Positions 48,106 through 56,367 of a DNA stretch of 64,000 nt are shown here, in pieces; the stretch's first letter is position 1, and each line of letters starts with the position of its first letter. The stretch is from Alphaproteobacteria bacterium (GTDB lineage Bacteria; Pseudomonadota; Alphaproteobacteria; Micavibrionales; UBA2020): the NCBI GenBank assembly GCA_016124645.1, contig WGNE01000010.1:1-64000 (forward strand), given 5' to 3'. The notes below the pieces were generated by a model. That model saw only the letters and a list, made by a program, of their open reading frames with translations, did no database searches and was not told the origin of the DNA. The translations under genes were made by a program, and so were the position numbers.

Positions 48106-48657
48106 TCAAGCCTCCCTTTGTTTGGTCGCCCTCAAATAAATATTTGCGCAGCCGTGCGCGTCGGAGGCCGCGTCGTGGTGGTCGAGGGGGATGTCGAGGT
48201 GGCGGCAGACGGTGGAAAGCTTGTGGTTTTCAAGCCCCGGCCATGTCACGCGCGAAACATCGACGGTGCAGACCCAGTCGAAGCTGGGCAGGTTGATGCC
48301 GTAGTGGTCGGCGGTGGCGTATAAAACATTCCGGTCGAAGCGCGCGTTATGCGCGAGCAGGGTGCGGCTCTGTTCGAGGTAGGGCATGATCTCCGGCCAG
48401 ACGCCGGAAAAATCGGGCTTGCCCTCGAGGTCTTCGGGGCGGATGCCGTGGATGGCGATGAAATCGGGCCGGATATAGGCGGGCCGGCCGCGCGAACCCG
48501 GCGGACGGAACAGCCACGACCGCGTCTCCGTCACCACGCCGCCGCGGATGACCGAAAGCCCGAGGGCGATGGCGCTGTGCGGCTGGTACCACGCGGTTTC
48601 GAAATCTATCGCGGTGATGACCTTGTCATCCAAGATGTCCGGCGCGGGCAGGCTCAT
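48106..48657 (-). CDS. 3'-5' exonuclease, DnaQ/DEDDh fold
   Basis: A 183-residue exonuclease-fold protein. Motif Exo I is TAIDFETAW with D18 and E20; Exo II is in LLAHNARFDRNVL; Exo III is DHHDAASDAHGCA with the DEDDh histidine. It resembles stand-alone epsilon-like nucleases (DNA polymerase III epsilon family, RNase T-like). Whether it edits DNA or trims RNA is not known. It lies between kdsA and the SDR gene, six bases from each, and is probably in the kdsA transcript. Confidence 0.87.
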   Translation of the reverse strand: MSLPAPDILDDKVITAIDFETAWYQPHSAIALGLSVIRGGVVTETRSWLFRPPGSRGRPAYIRPDFIAIHGIRPEDLEGKPDFSGVWPEIMPYLEQSRTLLAHNARFDRNVLYATADHYGINLPSFDWVCTVDVSRVTWPGLENHKLSTVCRHLDIPLDHHDAASDAHGCANIYLRATKQREA

Positions 48658-48663
48658 GCCTTG

Positions 48664-49533
48664 TCAGGCCGCCTTGGTCTTGGCCGCCGCATAGGCCTGC
48701 GGCTTGATGAGGCGGTCGATGTCCAGAAGCTGCTCGAGGATAGCGGGCATGTCCTTCAGGTTGACCATGTTGGGGCCGTCCGAAGGCGCGCTGTCCGGGT
48801 TCTGGTGCGTTTCCATGAAGACGGCGGCGCAGCCGACGGCGATGGCCGCGCGGGCGAGGGGCGGCACCATCCGGCGGTCGCCGCTGGTGGCCGTGCCCGC
48901 GCCGCCCGGCTGCTGGACGGAGTGGGTGGCATCAAACACCACGGGGTGGCCCGTTTCCGCCATGATGGGCAGGGCGCGCATGTCGTTGACCAGCGTGTTG
49001 TAGCCGAAGGTTACGCCGCGCTCGCACAGCATCACGTTGGCGTTGCCGCTTTCGGTGACCTTGGCGGCGACGTTCTTCATGTCCCAGGGGGCGAGGAACT
49101 GGCCCTTCTTGACGTTGATGATCTTTTGGGTCTTCGCGGCCGCGACCAGCAGGTCCGTCTGGCGGCAGAGGAAGGCGGGGATCTGCAGCACGTCCACCGC
49201 TTCGGCCACTTCGGCGCATTGCTCGGGCGCGTGAACGTCGGTCACGACCGGCAGGCCCAGTTCCTTGCGGATGTCGGCGAAGATGGGCAGGCCTTTTTCG
49301 ATGCCCATGCCGCGCCCGGCTTTGAGCGAGGTGCGGTTGGCTTTGTCAAACGAGGATTTGTAGATGAGCGGAATGCCCAGCTTTTGCGTCATCTCCTTCA
49401 GCGCGCCCGACATGTCGAAGGCGTGGTCGCGGCTTTCAAGGGCGCAGGGCCCCGCGATGAGGACGAAGGGCATGTCGTTGCCGATCTTGAAATCCTGCAG
49501 GGAAATGTGGTGCTGGGCGGGGTTGGCGGTCAT
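48664..49533 (-). CDS. kdsA: 3-deoxy-8-phosphooctulonate synthase
   Basis: A 289-residue enzyme joining arabinose 5-phosphate and phosphoenolpyruvate to KDO-8-phosphate, the precursor of the inner core of lipopolysaccharide. Signature stretches are [43 protein letters not shown] and [14 protein letters not shown]. It has the length of the family. Its use of phosphoenolpyruvate links it to eno, normally its direct neighbour. It is divergent from the ftsB-like gene and heads a three-gene run (exonuclease, SDR). Confidence 0.96.
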   Translation of the reverse strand: MTANPAQHHISLQDFKIGNDMPFVLIAGPCALESRDHAFDMSGALKEMTQKLGIPLIYKSSFDKANRTSLKAGRGMGIEKGLPIFADIRKELGLPVVTDVHAPEQCAEVAEAVDVLQIPAFLCRQTDLLVAAAKTQKIINVKKGQFLAPWDMKNVAAKVTESGNANVMLCERGVTFGYNTLVNDMRALPIMAETGHPVVFDATHSVQQPGGAGTATSGDRRMVPPLARAAIAVGCAAVFMETHQNPDSAPSDGPNMVNLKDMPAILEQLLDIDRLIKPQAYAAAKTKAA

Positions 49534-49574
49534 GGCGCGCGTGTCCTTTAAAATTGCGGTTTTCGGCTGCCGCT

Positions 49575-49603
49575 ATAATTAGCTTTCGCGGCGCGGGAGT
49601 CAA
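49575..49603 (-). promoter_or_regulatory. candidate promoter of kdsA
   Basis: On the minus strand TTGACT (49598-49603) is followed after 17 bases by AATTAT (49575-49580). A GANTC methylation site overlaps the -35. Confidence 0.45.
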
Positions 49604-49694
49604 CATTTTACCCATTTTCTGGAATATCGTCTTTTTGCGTGTATCTCATTGAATCAAAGCAATTTTTGTTGACGTTATGACTCATGTATGATTC
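49597..49694. promoter_or_regulatory. cluster of four GANTC (CcrM) sites
   Basis: GAGTC at 49597-49601, GAATC at 49651-49655, GACTC at 49679-49683 and GATTC at 49690-49694 lie within 98 bases between kdsA and the ftsB-like gene. In alphaproteobacteria GANTC is methylated by CcrM and read by GcrA at promoters of cell-division genes. Regulation here is inferred from position and density only. Confidence 0.5.
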
Positions 49695-49702
49695 GATAGG
49701 GT

Positions 49703-50029
49703 ATGAGAGTTCCAGAGTCCCGCCGCAACGCCTCCATATCGCAATTCCTCGCAACCTTCATCAGTTTCGGGCTCTTCTTCTATTTCGCCTACCACCTCAT
49801 GCACGGGGAGCGCGGCTATTTCGCCTACAAGGGGCTGGAGCGCAAGAAGGCGGCGAGCCAGAAGCTCTATGACGAAAAGCTGGCCGAGCGGCAGGCGCTT
49901 GAAAACCGCGTCAAGCTGCTGCGCCCCTCCAGCCTCGACCTCGACATGCTGGACGAGCGCGCGCGCATCGTGCTGGGCTACGTCCAGCCGGACGAAAAAG
50001 TCATCGTGACGGACAAGCAAGAACGATAA
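49703..50029 (+). CDS. ftsB: septum formation initiator, FtsB/DivIC family
   Basis: A 108-residue bitopic protein expected to join FtsL and FtsQ at the division site. A single membrane helix lies at about 12-30, followed by a charged, coiled-coil-like segment (about 45-75, LERKKAASQKLYDEKLAERQ) and the conserved C-terminal part LDLDMLDERARIVLGYVQPDE. The position before pdhA is the standard place of this gene in alphaproteobacteria. The ATG at 49703 follows an AGGGT. The upstream region is rich in GANTC sites, suggesting cell-cycle timing. Confidence 0.92.
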   Translation: MRVPESRRNASISQFLATFISFGLFFYFAYHLMHGERGYFAYKGLERKKAASQKLYDEKLAERQALENRVKLLRPSSLDLDMLDERARIVLGYVQPDEKVIVTDKQER

Positions 50030-50049
50030 TAAAAACGGGTTTCAGGGGT

Positions 50050-51150
50050 ATGAAAAGTTTTCTTCCGCGCTTCTTGGTCATGGCGCTTTTCGCGCTGCTC
50101 GTTCCCCTTTCCGCCGCGCTGGCGCATGAGGGGGAGGGGCTGCCCGTCGGCGACGGCAAGGTCTCCACGTCACCGCGCGCGGGCTATATCTATTCCTGCC
50201 AGCAGCATTTCTTCGGCAACGGCGCGCGCCATTCGGGCGACTGGCTGGACGGCGATACATGGTATCCCGATGAAAAACCGCATGTGGGCGGCGCGCAGGA
50301 ATGGCCGTCTTCGCAAGTCTCCGTCAGCGTGGAGGACGGCATGCGCGTCATCCGCGCCAACAACCTGCCCGAACATGCGACGGGAAATTTTCCCATCCGC
50401 CGGTCCGACCCGGCCTATCGCTATGACACCAACCCCAACGCCATTTCGGCGCAGAACATCCTGTTGAAACTGCCGTTGATGCCGCAAGAGGCCGCACAGC
50501 CTTCCTGCGTGCCGATGGGCATGATCGGCTTCACCCTCGACGGCGTGGCGCTGTTCAACGGGCTGGACGCCGCGGGCCGCGACGCCGCCGCGCACGAGGT
50601 GCAGGACAAATGCGACGGCCACCCCGAGCGCAGCGGGCAATATCATTACCACAGCAACAGCCCCTGCCTGCGCGACGACGACGGCGCGGCGGGCAGGCCC
50701 AGCGACCTTGTCGGCTATGCGCTCGACGGTTTCGGTATTTACGGCATGCACGGCGATGACGGAAAAATTTTGCACGACAAGGACCTCGACGCCTGCCACG
50801 GCCATGTCAGCAAGGTGATGTGGAACGGCAAGATGCAGGAGATTTACCACTACAACATCACGCCCGAATATCCCTATATCATCGGCTGCTTCAAGGGCAC
50901 GCCGGTCTCGCGCGGGCAGCGGGGCGGCATGGGCCGGAACGACGACATGCGCGGTGGCGGCAATGGCGACCCGCACCGACAGATCATGGAAGAAGCCGCG
51001 CGCACGCTGGGCGTCGATTTCCACCGGTTGCAAAAAGCCGTCGGCCCGCCGCCGCCCGATTTCGGCCGCGCCGCGCGGGAACTGGGTATCTCCGAAGAGG
51101 ACGTGCGCAACGCCTTCGAGAACGCCCGCCGCAACGCGGGCATGCGCTGA
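50050..51150 (+). CDS. YHYH-domain secreted protein
   Basis: A 366-residue secreted protein with a signal peptide (about 1-25, ending in ALA). The family hallmark YHYH lies in SGQYHYHSNSPCL near residue 200, with the flanking GFTLDGVALFNG and VGYALDGFGIYG repeats typical of YHYH-domain proteins. Histidines, aspartates and about seven cysteines suggest a metal-binding, disulphide-bonded fold. The last 80 residues are a separate Gly/Arg-rich and helical part (LGVDFHRLQKAVGPPPPDF). The function of the family is not established. It follows the ftsB-like gene by 20 bases and overlaps the next gene by one base. Confidence 0.83.
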   Translation: MKSFLPRFLVMALFALLVPLSAALAHEGEGLPVGDGKVSTSPRAGYIYSCQQHFFGNGARHSGDWLDGDTWYPDEKPHVGGAQEWPSSQVSVSVEDGMRVIRANNLPEHATGNFPIRRSDPAYRYDTNPNAISAQNILLKLPLMPQEAAQPSCVPMGMIGFTLDGVALFNGLDAAGRDAAAHEVQDKCDGHPERSGQYHYHSNSPCLRDDDGAAGRPSDLVGYALDGFGIYGMHGDDGKILHDKDLDACHGHVSKVMWNGKMQEIYHYNITPEYPYIIGCFKGTPVSRGQRGGMGRNDDMRGGGNGDPHRQIMEEAARTLGVDFHRLQKAVGPPPPDFGRAARELGISEEDVRNAFENARRNAGMR

Positions 51151-52427
51151 TGCCGGGCGGGGAGGGGACGGAGAAATCTTCGCGCTGCCGCATGGGTTTC
51201 CTGCGCGAGGCCAAATGGCTGAACGCCCGCCGCGTGCGCGACTATCCGCGCATCTTCCTCGTTATTTACGCCATCGCCATCATCATTGTGCTGGCGGCCA
51301 GCCGCCACGGGATCGATCAGGGGCGCCGCCCGCTGGGTACGGATTTCATGGACGTCTGGGCGGCGGGAAGGCTTTCCCTGCGGGGCCATCCGGCGGATGC
51401 CTATGACTATAAAAAGCACTATGCCGTACAAAAAGCGGCGCTGCCCTACAAGCAAGACGTGAAGCCGCCGTTCTTCGGCTGGCATTACCCGCCCATCTTC
51501 CTGTTGCTGGCGACCGCGCTCGCCATGCTGCCTTACGTCTGGGCGCTTTTCGTCTGGATGGCGGCGACGCTGCCGATGTATCTGGCCGCCATCCGCGCCA
51601 TCATCCCCGGGCGCGTCGCGATGACGGCGGCGCTGGCCTTTCCGGGCGCCTTCATGACGCTGGGCCACGGGCAGAACAGCTTTTTGACCACCGCGCTGCT
51701 GGGCGGCGGGCTGGTGCTGCTAAAGAAACGTCCGTGGATAGCGGGCGTTTTATTCGGGCTTTTGTGCTACAAGCCGCAGTTCGGGATGATATTGCCGCTG
51801 GCCTTGCTGGCGGGCGGGCACTGGCGGGCGATTTTCTCGGCGGGTTTCACCGTCGTCGCCGTCTGCGCCCTGTCATGGCTGGCCTTCGGCACGGAGACGT
51901 GGATCGCCTTTTTCCACAGCCTCGGCCTCACGCGCCATTACGTGCTGGAGCAGGGGCCGACCGGCTGGGAGAAGATCGAGAGCATATTCTCCGCCGTGCG
52001 GATGCTGGGCGGCGGCATCCAGCTCGCCTATGCCGCGCAGATGTTCGAAAGCGTCTTTTGCACCCTTTGCGTCATCGCCGTCTGGCGCAGCCCGGCGGTG
52101 GAAGACGGGCTGAAATACGCCATGCTGGTCACCGCGGCCATGATGTCCACGCCCTATATACTGGATTACGACCTGACCGCCATGGCCCTGCCGATGGCGT
52201 GGCTGGCGGTGACGGGGCTGCGCGACGGCTTCCTGCCGTGGGAGAAGATCACGCTGGTGGTGATGTTCGTCCTGCCCGTCATCGCGCGGCTGCTGGGCAA
52301 GCTGACGACCACGCCGGTCGGGCCGGTCATGATGATCTATTTCCTCGCCATGCTGCTGCACCGTATCGTGCACCAGATAAATGCGGGAAAAACCCAGCAG
52401 GAACAATCCACCAGCGGAAGTTTTTGA
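51150..52427 (+). CDS. glycosyltransferase family 87/DUF2029 membrane protein
   Basis: A 425-residue polytopic membrane protein with about ten helices. It has the DUF2029/GT87 features: an early acidic loop GTDFMDVWAAGRL, HYPPIFLLLA, GHGQNSFLTTALLGGGL and GLLCYKPQFGMILPLALL. Known relatives are polyprenol-phosphate-mannose-dependent mannosyltransferases acting at the outer face of the inner membrane; the donor and acceptor here are unknown. The ATG at 51150 overlaps the YHYH stop codon (TGATG), so the two are coupled. The pair interrupts the usual ftsB-pdhA adjacency. Confidence 0.85.
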   Translation: MPGGEGTEKSSRCRMGFLREAKWLNARRVRDYPRIFLVIYAIAIIIVLAASRHGIDQGRRPLGTDFMDVWAAGRLSLRGHPADAYDYKKHYAVQKAALPYKQDVKPPFFGWHYPPIFLLLATALAMLPYVWALFVWMAATLPMYLAAIRAIIPGRVAMTAALAFPGAFMTLGHGQNSFLTTALLGGGLVLLKKRPWIAGVLFGLLCYKPQFGMILPLALLAGGHWRAIFSAGFTVVAVCALSWLAFGTETWIAFFHSLGLTRHYVLEQGPTGWEKIESIFSAVRMLGGGIQLAYAAQMFESVFCTLCVIAVWRSPAVEDGLKYAMLVTAAMMSTPYILDYDLTAMALPMAWLAVTGLRDGFLPWEKITLVVMFVLPVIARLLGKLTTTPVGPVMMIYFLAMLLHRIVHQINAGKTQQEQSTSGSF

Positions 52428-52582
52428 TGTAGCGCGCCGACAGGCTGCCTTTGCTCCAAAGCTTTACGTAAATTATCTAATCAGCGTTATGTTTCCAGCC
52501 TTGCAAAAACCCCTTCATTTGCTTAATTAGGGGAGGTCAGTTTTATCGTTTTACCGTTATTTTACCGAGAAAAGAGGCTCCA

Positions 52583-53599
52583 TTGGCATCATCAGGTTCA
52601 TCGGGAAAGGCAAAGCTCCAGAGCGTGAAATCGCCTTCCAACATCGCGTCGCCGGAGCAGATGCTCCAGTACTATAAAGACATGCTCTTGATCCGCCGTT
52701 TCGAGGAGAAGGCGGGCCAGCTTTACGGCATGGGGCTCATCGGCGGTTTCTGCCACCTTTACATCGGTCAGGAAGCGGTCGTCGTGGGCGTGCAATCGAC
52801 GCTGCAGGAAAAAGACACCGTCATCACCGCGTACCGCGACCACGGCCACATGCTGGCCTGCGGCATGGACGCCAAGGGCGTCATGGCCGAGCTGACCGGG
52901 AGCAAGGGCGGCTACTCCAAGGGCAAGGGCGGCTCCATGCACATGTTCAGCCGCGAAAAGGGCTTCTACGGCGGCCACGGCATCGTCGGCGTGACGGGCC
53001 CGCTGGGCGCGGGGCTCGCCTTCGCGCATAAATACCGCGGCGACGGCGGCATCAGCGTTGCCTATTACGGCGACGGCGCGGCCAACCAGGGCCAGATCTA
53101 CGAGGCATACAACATCGCCGCCCTGTGGAAGCTTCCGGTGTTGTTCATCATCGAGAACAACAAATACGGCATGGGCACCAGCCAGAAACGCCACGCGGCG
53201 GGCGAGCTTTACAAGCGCGGCGAGGCCTACGGCATCCCCGGCGAGAAGGTCGATGGCATGAACGTGCTCTCCGTGCGCGAGGCCGCGCTGAAGGCGGAGG
53301 AATACATCCGCGGCGGCAACGGCCCGATGATTTTGGAATTTTCGACCTACCGCTACCGCGGCCACTCGATGTCCGACCCCGGCAAATACCGGAGCAAGGA
53401 AGAGGTCACGGAAATGCGCGAGCATCACGACCCCATCGACACCATCAAGAAAGTCATCCTCGAAGCCGGCAAGGTGAGCGAGGACGAGTTCAAGGCCATC
53501 GAAAAAGAAACCAAGGCCGTCGTCAACGAGGCCGCGGAATTCGCACAGCAGAGCCCGGAGCCGGACCCGTCCGAGCTTTGGACCGACGTATTGCTTTAA
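52583..53599 (+). CDS. pdhA: pyruvate dehydrogenase E1 component, alpha subunit
   Basis: A 338-residue thiamine-diphosphate enzyme that decarboxylates pyruvate and reductively acetylates the lipoyl group. The TPP motif starts at G163-D-G (YGDGAANQGQIYEAY) and ends in FIIENNKYGMGT; the phosphorylation-loop equivalent STYRYRGHSMSDPG is conserved. The start is a TTG at 52583 with an AAGAGG site five bases before it; the next ATG would remove conserved residues. No convincing promoter was seen in the 155-base gap upstream. pdhB follows 15 bases later. Confidence 0.96.
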   Translation: MASSGSSGKAKLQSVKSPSNIASPEQMLQYYKDMLLIRRFEEKAGQLYGMGLIGGFCHLYIGQEAVVVGVQSTLQEKDTVITAYRDHGHMLACGMDAKGVMAELTGSKGGYSKGKGGSMHMFSREKGFYGGHGIVGVTGPLGAGLAFAHKYRGDGGISVAYYGDGAANQGQIYEAYNIAALWKLPVLFIIENNKYGMGTSQKRHAAGELYKRGEAYGIPGEKVDGMNVLSVREAALKAEEYIRGGNGPMILEFSTYRYRGHSMSDPGKYRSKEEVTEMREHHDPIDTIKKVILEAGKVSEDEFKAIEKETKAVVNEAAEFAQQSPEPDPSELWTDVLL

Positions 53600-53614
53600 G
53601 GAGAGGGAACAGAC

Positions 53615-54991
53615 ATGTCCATTCAGATACTCATGCCCGCCCTTTCGCCCACGATGACAGAAGGCAAGCTTGCCAAGTGGGTCAAGAAGGAAGGCGACGA
53701 AATCAAGGCCGGCACCGTCATCGCCGAGATCGAGACCGACAAGGCGACGATGGAGGTCGAGGCCGTGGATGAAGGCATTCTCGGCAAGATCCTCGTGCCC
53801 GAGGGGACCGAGGGCGTCGCCGTCAACACGCCCATCGCCGTGCTGCTCGAAGACGGCGAAAGCGCCGCCGACGTGAAGTCCGAAGCTGCGGCACCCGCTG
53901 CCGCGCCCGCCGCCGCCGAAGCGCCCGTCGCAGAGCCGTCGTGCCATCCGCAATCGGCTCCGCCCGCCGCCGCGCCCGTGGCGCAGGAAAAGGACTGGAC
54001 CGGCCCCACCGTCACACTGACCGTGCGCGAAGCTTTGCGCGACGCGATGGCGGAAGAAATGCGCAACGACCCTGACGTGTTTGTCATGGGCGAGGAAGTC
54101 GCGGAATACCAAGGCGCCTATAAAGTCACACAAGGGTTGCTGCAGGAATTCGGCGACAAGCGCGTCATCGACACGCCGATCACCGAATACGGTTTCGCCG
54201 GCATCGCCGTCGGGGCCGCCTTCTCGGGCCTCAAGCCCGTCACGGAATTCATGACGTGGAATTTCGCCATGCAGGCCATCGACCATATCATCAACTCCGC
54301 CGCCAAGACGCTTTACATGGCGGGCGGGCAGCTGGGCTGCCCCATCGTGTTCCGCGGCCCGAACGGGGCGGCGTCGCGCGTGGGCGCGCAGCACTCGCAG
54401 TGCTACGCCAGCTGGTACGCGCATGTGCCGGGGCTGAAGGTCATCGCGCCCTGGTCATCGGCGGATGCGAAGGGGCTTTTGAAAGCCGCCATCCGCGACC
54501 CCAACCCGGTCGTCTGCCTCGAGAACGAGATCATGTACGGCCAGTCCTTCGAGGTGCCGACGGACCCGGACTTCATCCTGCCCATCGGCCGCGCCAAGAT
54601 CGAGCGGGCGGGGACGGACGTGACCATCACCGCTTTCTCGCGCATGGTCGGCGTCGCCCTTCAGGCGGCGGAGGAACTGGCCGCGCAGGGCATCAGCGCG
54701 GAGGTCATCAACCTTCGCACCCTGCGCCCGCTGGATACCGAAACCATCGTCGAGAGCGTGAAGAAGACCAACCGCCTCGTCTCCGTGGAGGAAGGCTGGC
54801 ACGTCGCGGGCATCGGTTCGGAAATGGCCGCGATCATGATGGAACAGTGCTTCGATTACCTCGATGCGCCCGTCACCCGCGTCTATGGCGCGGACGTTCC
54901 CATGCCCTACGCCGCCAACCTCGAAAAACTGGCGCTGCCGCAGGTCGAACATATCGTCGATGCAGCGAAGAAGGTGTCCTATGCCGCATAA
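53615..54991 (+). CDS. pdhB: pyruvate dehydrogenase E1 component, beta subunit with lipoyl domain
   Basis: A 458-residue E1-beta subunit. Residues 1-80 form a lipoyl domain with the modified lysine K43 in ETDKATME, followed by an Ala/Pro linker (about 90-125) and the E1-beta core from about 130 ([18 protein letters not shown]) to the end. The N-terminal lipoyl domain on E1-beta is a known peculiarity of alphaproteobacteria. The linker contains one odd Cys-His pair (EPSCHPQS). The last 11 bases overlap pdhC. Confidence 0.96.
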   Translation: MSIQILMPALSPTMTEGKLAKWVKKEGDEIKAGTVIAEIETDKATMEVEAVDEGILGKILVPEGTEGVAVNTPIAVLLEDGESAADVKSEAAAPAAAPAAAEAPVAEPSCHPQSAPPAAAPVAQEKDWTGPTVTLTVREALRDAMAEEMRNDPDVFVMGEEVAEYQGAYKVTQGLLQEFGDKRVIDTPITEYGFAGIAVGAAFSGLKPVTEFMTWNFAMQAIDHIINSAAKTLYMAGGQLGCPIVFRGPNGAASRVGAQHSQCYASWYAHVPGLKVIAPWSSADAKGLLKAAIRDPNPVVCLENEIMYGQSFEVPTDPDFILPIGRAKIERAGTDVTITAFSRMVGVALQAAEELAAQGISAEVINLRTLRPLDTETIVESVKKTNRLVSVEEGWHVAGIGSEMAAIMMEQCFDYLDAPVTRVYGADVPMPYAANLEKLALPQVEHIVDAAKKVSYAA

Positions 54992-56273
54992 TGTCCTCAT
55001 GCCCGCCCTGTCGCCCACGATGACCGAGGGCAAGCTCGCCAAATGGCTGAAAAAGGAAGGCGACGAGATCAAGGCCGGCACCGTCATCGCCGAGATCGAG
55101 ACCGACAAGGCGACGATGGAAGTCGAAGCCGTGGAGGAAGGCACGCTCGCCAAGATCCTCGTGCCCGCGGGCACGGAAGGCGTGGCCGTGAATACCCTCA
55201 TCGCCGTGCTGCTGGAAGAGGGGGAGGACGCCTCCGCCCTGAAAAACATCGGTGCGGGCGGCGCGCCCAAGACGGTGACGCCCGCCAACCAGCCCTCGGC
55301 CGAGCCCTCGAAGCCCGCACCCAGCATGGCGGTGGCGCAAAAAGCCGCGCCCGCGCCGGTATCGGCCACGGGTGGACGCATCTTCGCGAGCCCGCTGGCC
55401 AAACGGATTGCAAAAGAGCGCGGCATCGACCTTTCGACCGTCAAGGGTTCCGGCCCGCACGGGCGCATCGTCGTGACGGATCTGGACAAGGCCAAAGCAG
55501 GGGCGGCTCCCGTCGCGGGCGCACCCGCAACGCGCGCACCTGTCGCGCCCTCCGGCCCCGGCGCGCAGGCGCTGGCGGATGCTTACGGCATTCCTTACAG
55601 CCTCGTGCCGAACTCCGGCGTGCGCAAGGTCATCGCCCGCCGCCTTGGCGAGGCGAAGCAGACCGTGCCGCATTTCTACTTAAGCGTGGACATCGACCTC
55701 GACGCGCTTTTGAAGCTGCGCAAGGAGCTGAACGATTCCGCCGAGGGGTTCAAGATATCGGTCAACGATTTCGTCATCAAGGCCACCGCCGTCGCGCTCG
55801 AGAAATACCCGGCCGCGAACGTTTCGTGGACGGATGAAAACATCGTGCAGTACGAGCGCGCGGATGTTTCCGTGGCGGTCGCGACCGAAAACGGGCTCAT
55901 CACCCCCATCATCAAGGACGCGGCGAACAAGAGCCTGAAGGTCATCTCCAACGAGATGAAGGTTCTGGCCGCCAAGGCCCGCGACGGCAAGCTGAAGCCC
56001 GAGGAATTCCAGGGCGGGACGATTTCCGTCTCCAACCTCGGCATGTTCGGCATCCGCGAATTCGCCGCCATCGTCAACCCGCCGCAGGGGGCCATCCTTG
56101 CCGTCGGCGCGGGCGAGCAGCGCGCGGTGGTGAAGGACGGCCATCTCGCCGTCGCCACGCAGATGACCGTGACCATGTCCACCGACCACCGCTGCATCGA
56201 CGGCGCGGTCGGCGCGGAATACCTGCAGGTCTTCAAGAAGCTGCTTGAAAGCCCGATGAGTTTGATCCTTTAA
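54981..56273 (+). CDS. pdhC: dihydrolipoamide acetyltransferase (E2) of pyruvate dehydrogenase
   Basis: A 430-residue core enzyme of the complex. It has one lipoyl domain (1-80, lysine K43 in ETDKATME), a linker, the peripheral subunit-binding domain (about 131-167, [17 protein letters not shown]) and the catalytic domain from about 205, ending in the active-site motif H403-R-C-I-D407-G. The ATG at 54981 overlaps the end of pdhB. Its lipoyl-domain DNA is almost the same as that of pdhB over 53 bases. A REP-like element follows the stop codon. Confidence 0.96.
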   Translation: MPHNVLMPALSPTMTEGKLAKWLKKEGDEIKAGTVIAEIETDKATMEVEAVEEGTLAKILVPAGTEGVAVNTLIAVLLEEGEDASALKNIGAGGAPKTVTPANQPSAEPSKPAPSMAVAQKAAPAPVSATGGRIFASPLAKRIAKERGIDLSTVKGSGPHGRIVVTDLDKAKAGAAPVAGAPATRAPVAPSGPGAQALADAYGIPYSLVPNSGVRKVIARRLGEAKQTVPHFYLSVDIDLDALLKLRKELNDSAEGFKISVNDFVIKATAVALEKYPAANVSWTDENIVQYERADVSVAVATENGLITPIIKDAANKSLKVISNEMKVLAAKARDGKLKPEEFQGGTISVSNLGMFGIREFAAIVNPPQGAILAVGAGEQRAVVKDGHLAVATQMTVTMSTDHRCIDGAVGAEYLQVFKKLLESPMSLIL

Positions 56274-56278
56274 ATCGC

Positions 56279-56357
56279 GCCATCCCCGCGAAGGCGGGGA
56301 TCCGGCCCGATGATTAAAATAAAAAAGTCCAGACCCGCGCCTGCGCGGGGGTGGCGG
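56279..56357. repeat. paired palindromic REP/BIME-like element C
   Basis: The left hairpin is ATCCCCGC-GAA-GGCGGGGAT (about 56282-56301); the right arm runs CCAGACCCGCG...CGCGGGGGTGGCGG to 56357, with an AT-rich spacer. The halves are inverted as in elements A and B. Unlike those, it lies inside a same-direction gene pair, and its last bases adjoin the ribosome site of lpdA. Confidence 0.75.
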
Positions 56358-56367
56358 AGGAGGGAAA

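Noticed and set aside
49664-49692. A TATGAT -10 element just before the ftsB-like gene.
   Set aside because: It is only 16 bases from the start codon and overlaps the ribosome-binding region, with a poor -35, so it is unlikely to be the promoter.
52440-52582. Promoter candidates upstream of pdhA (TTTACG, TTGCTC, TTGCAA with various -10 matches).
   Set aside because: No pair has both a good -35 and a good -10 at 16-18 bases, so none was annotated.
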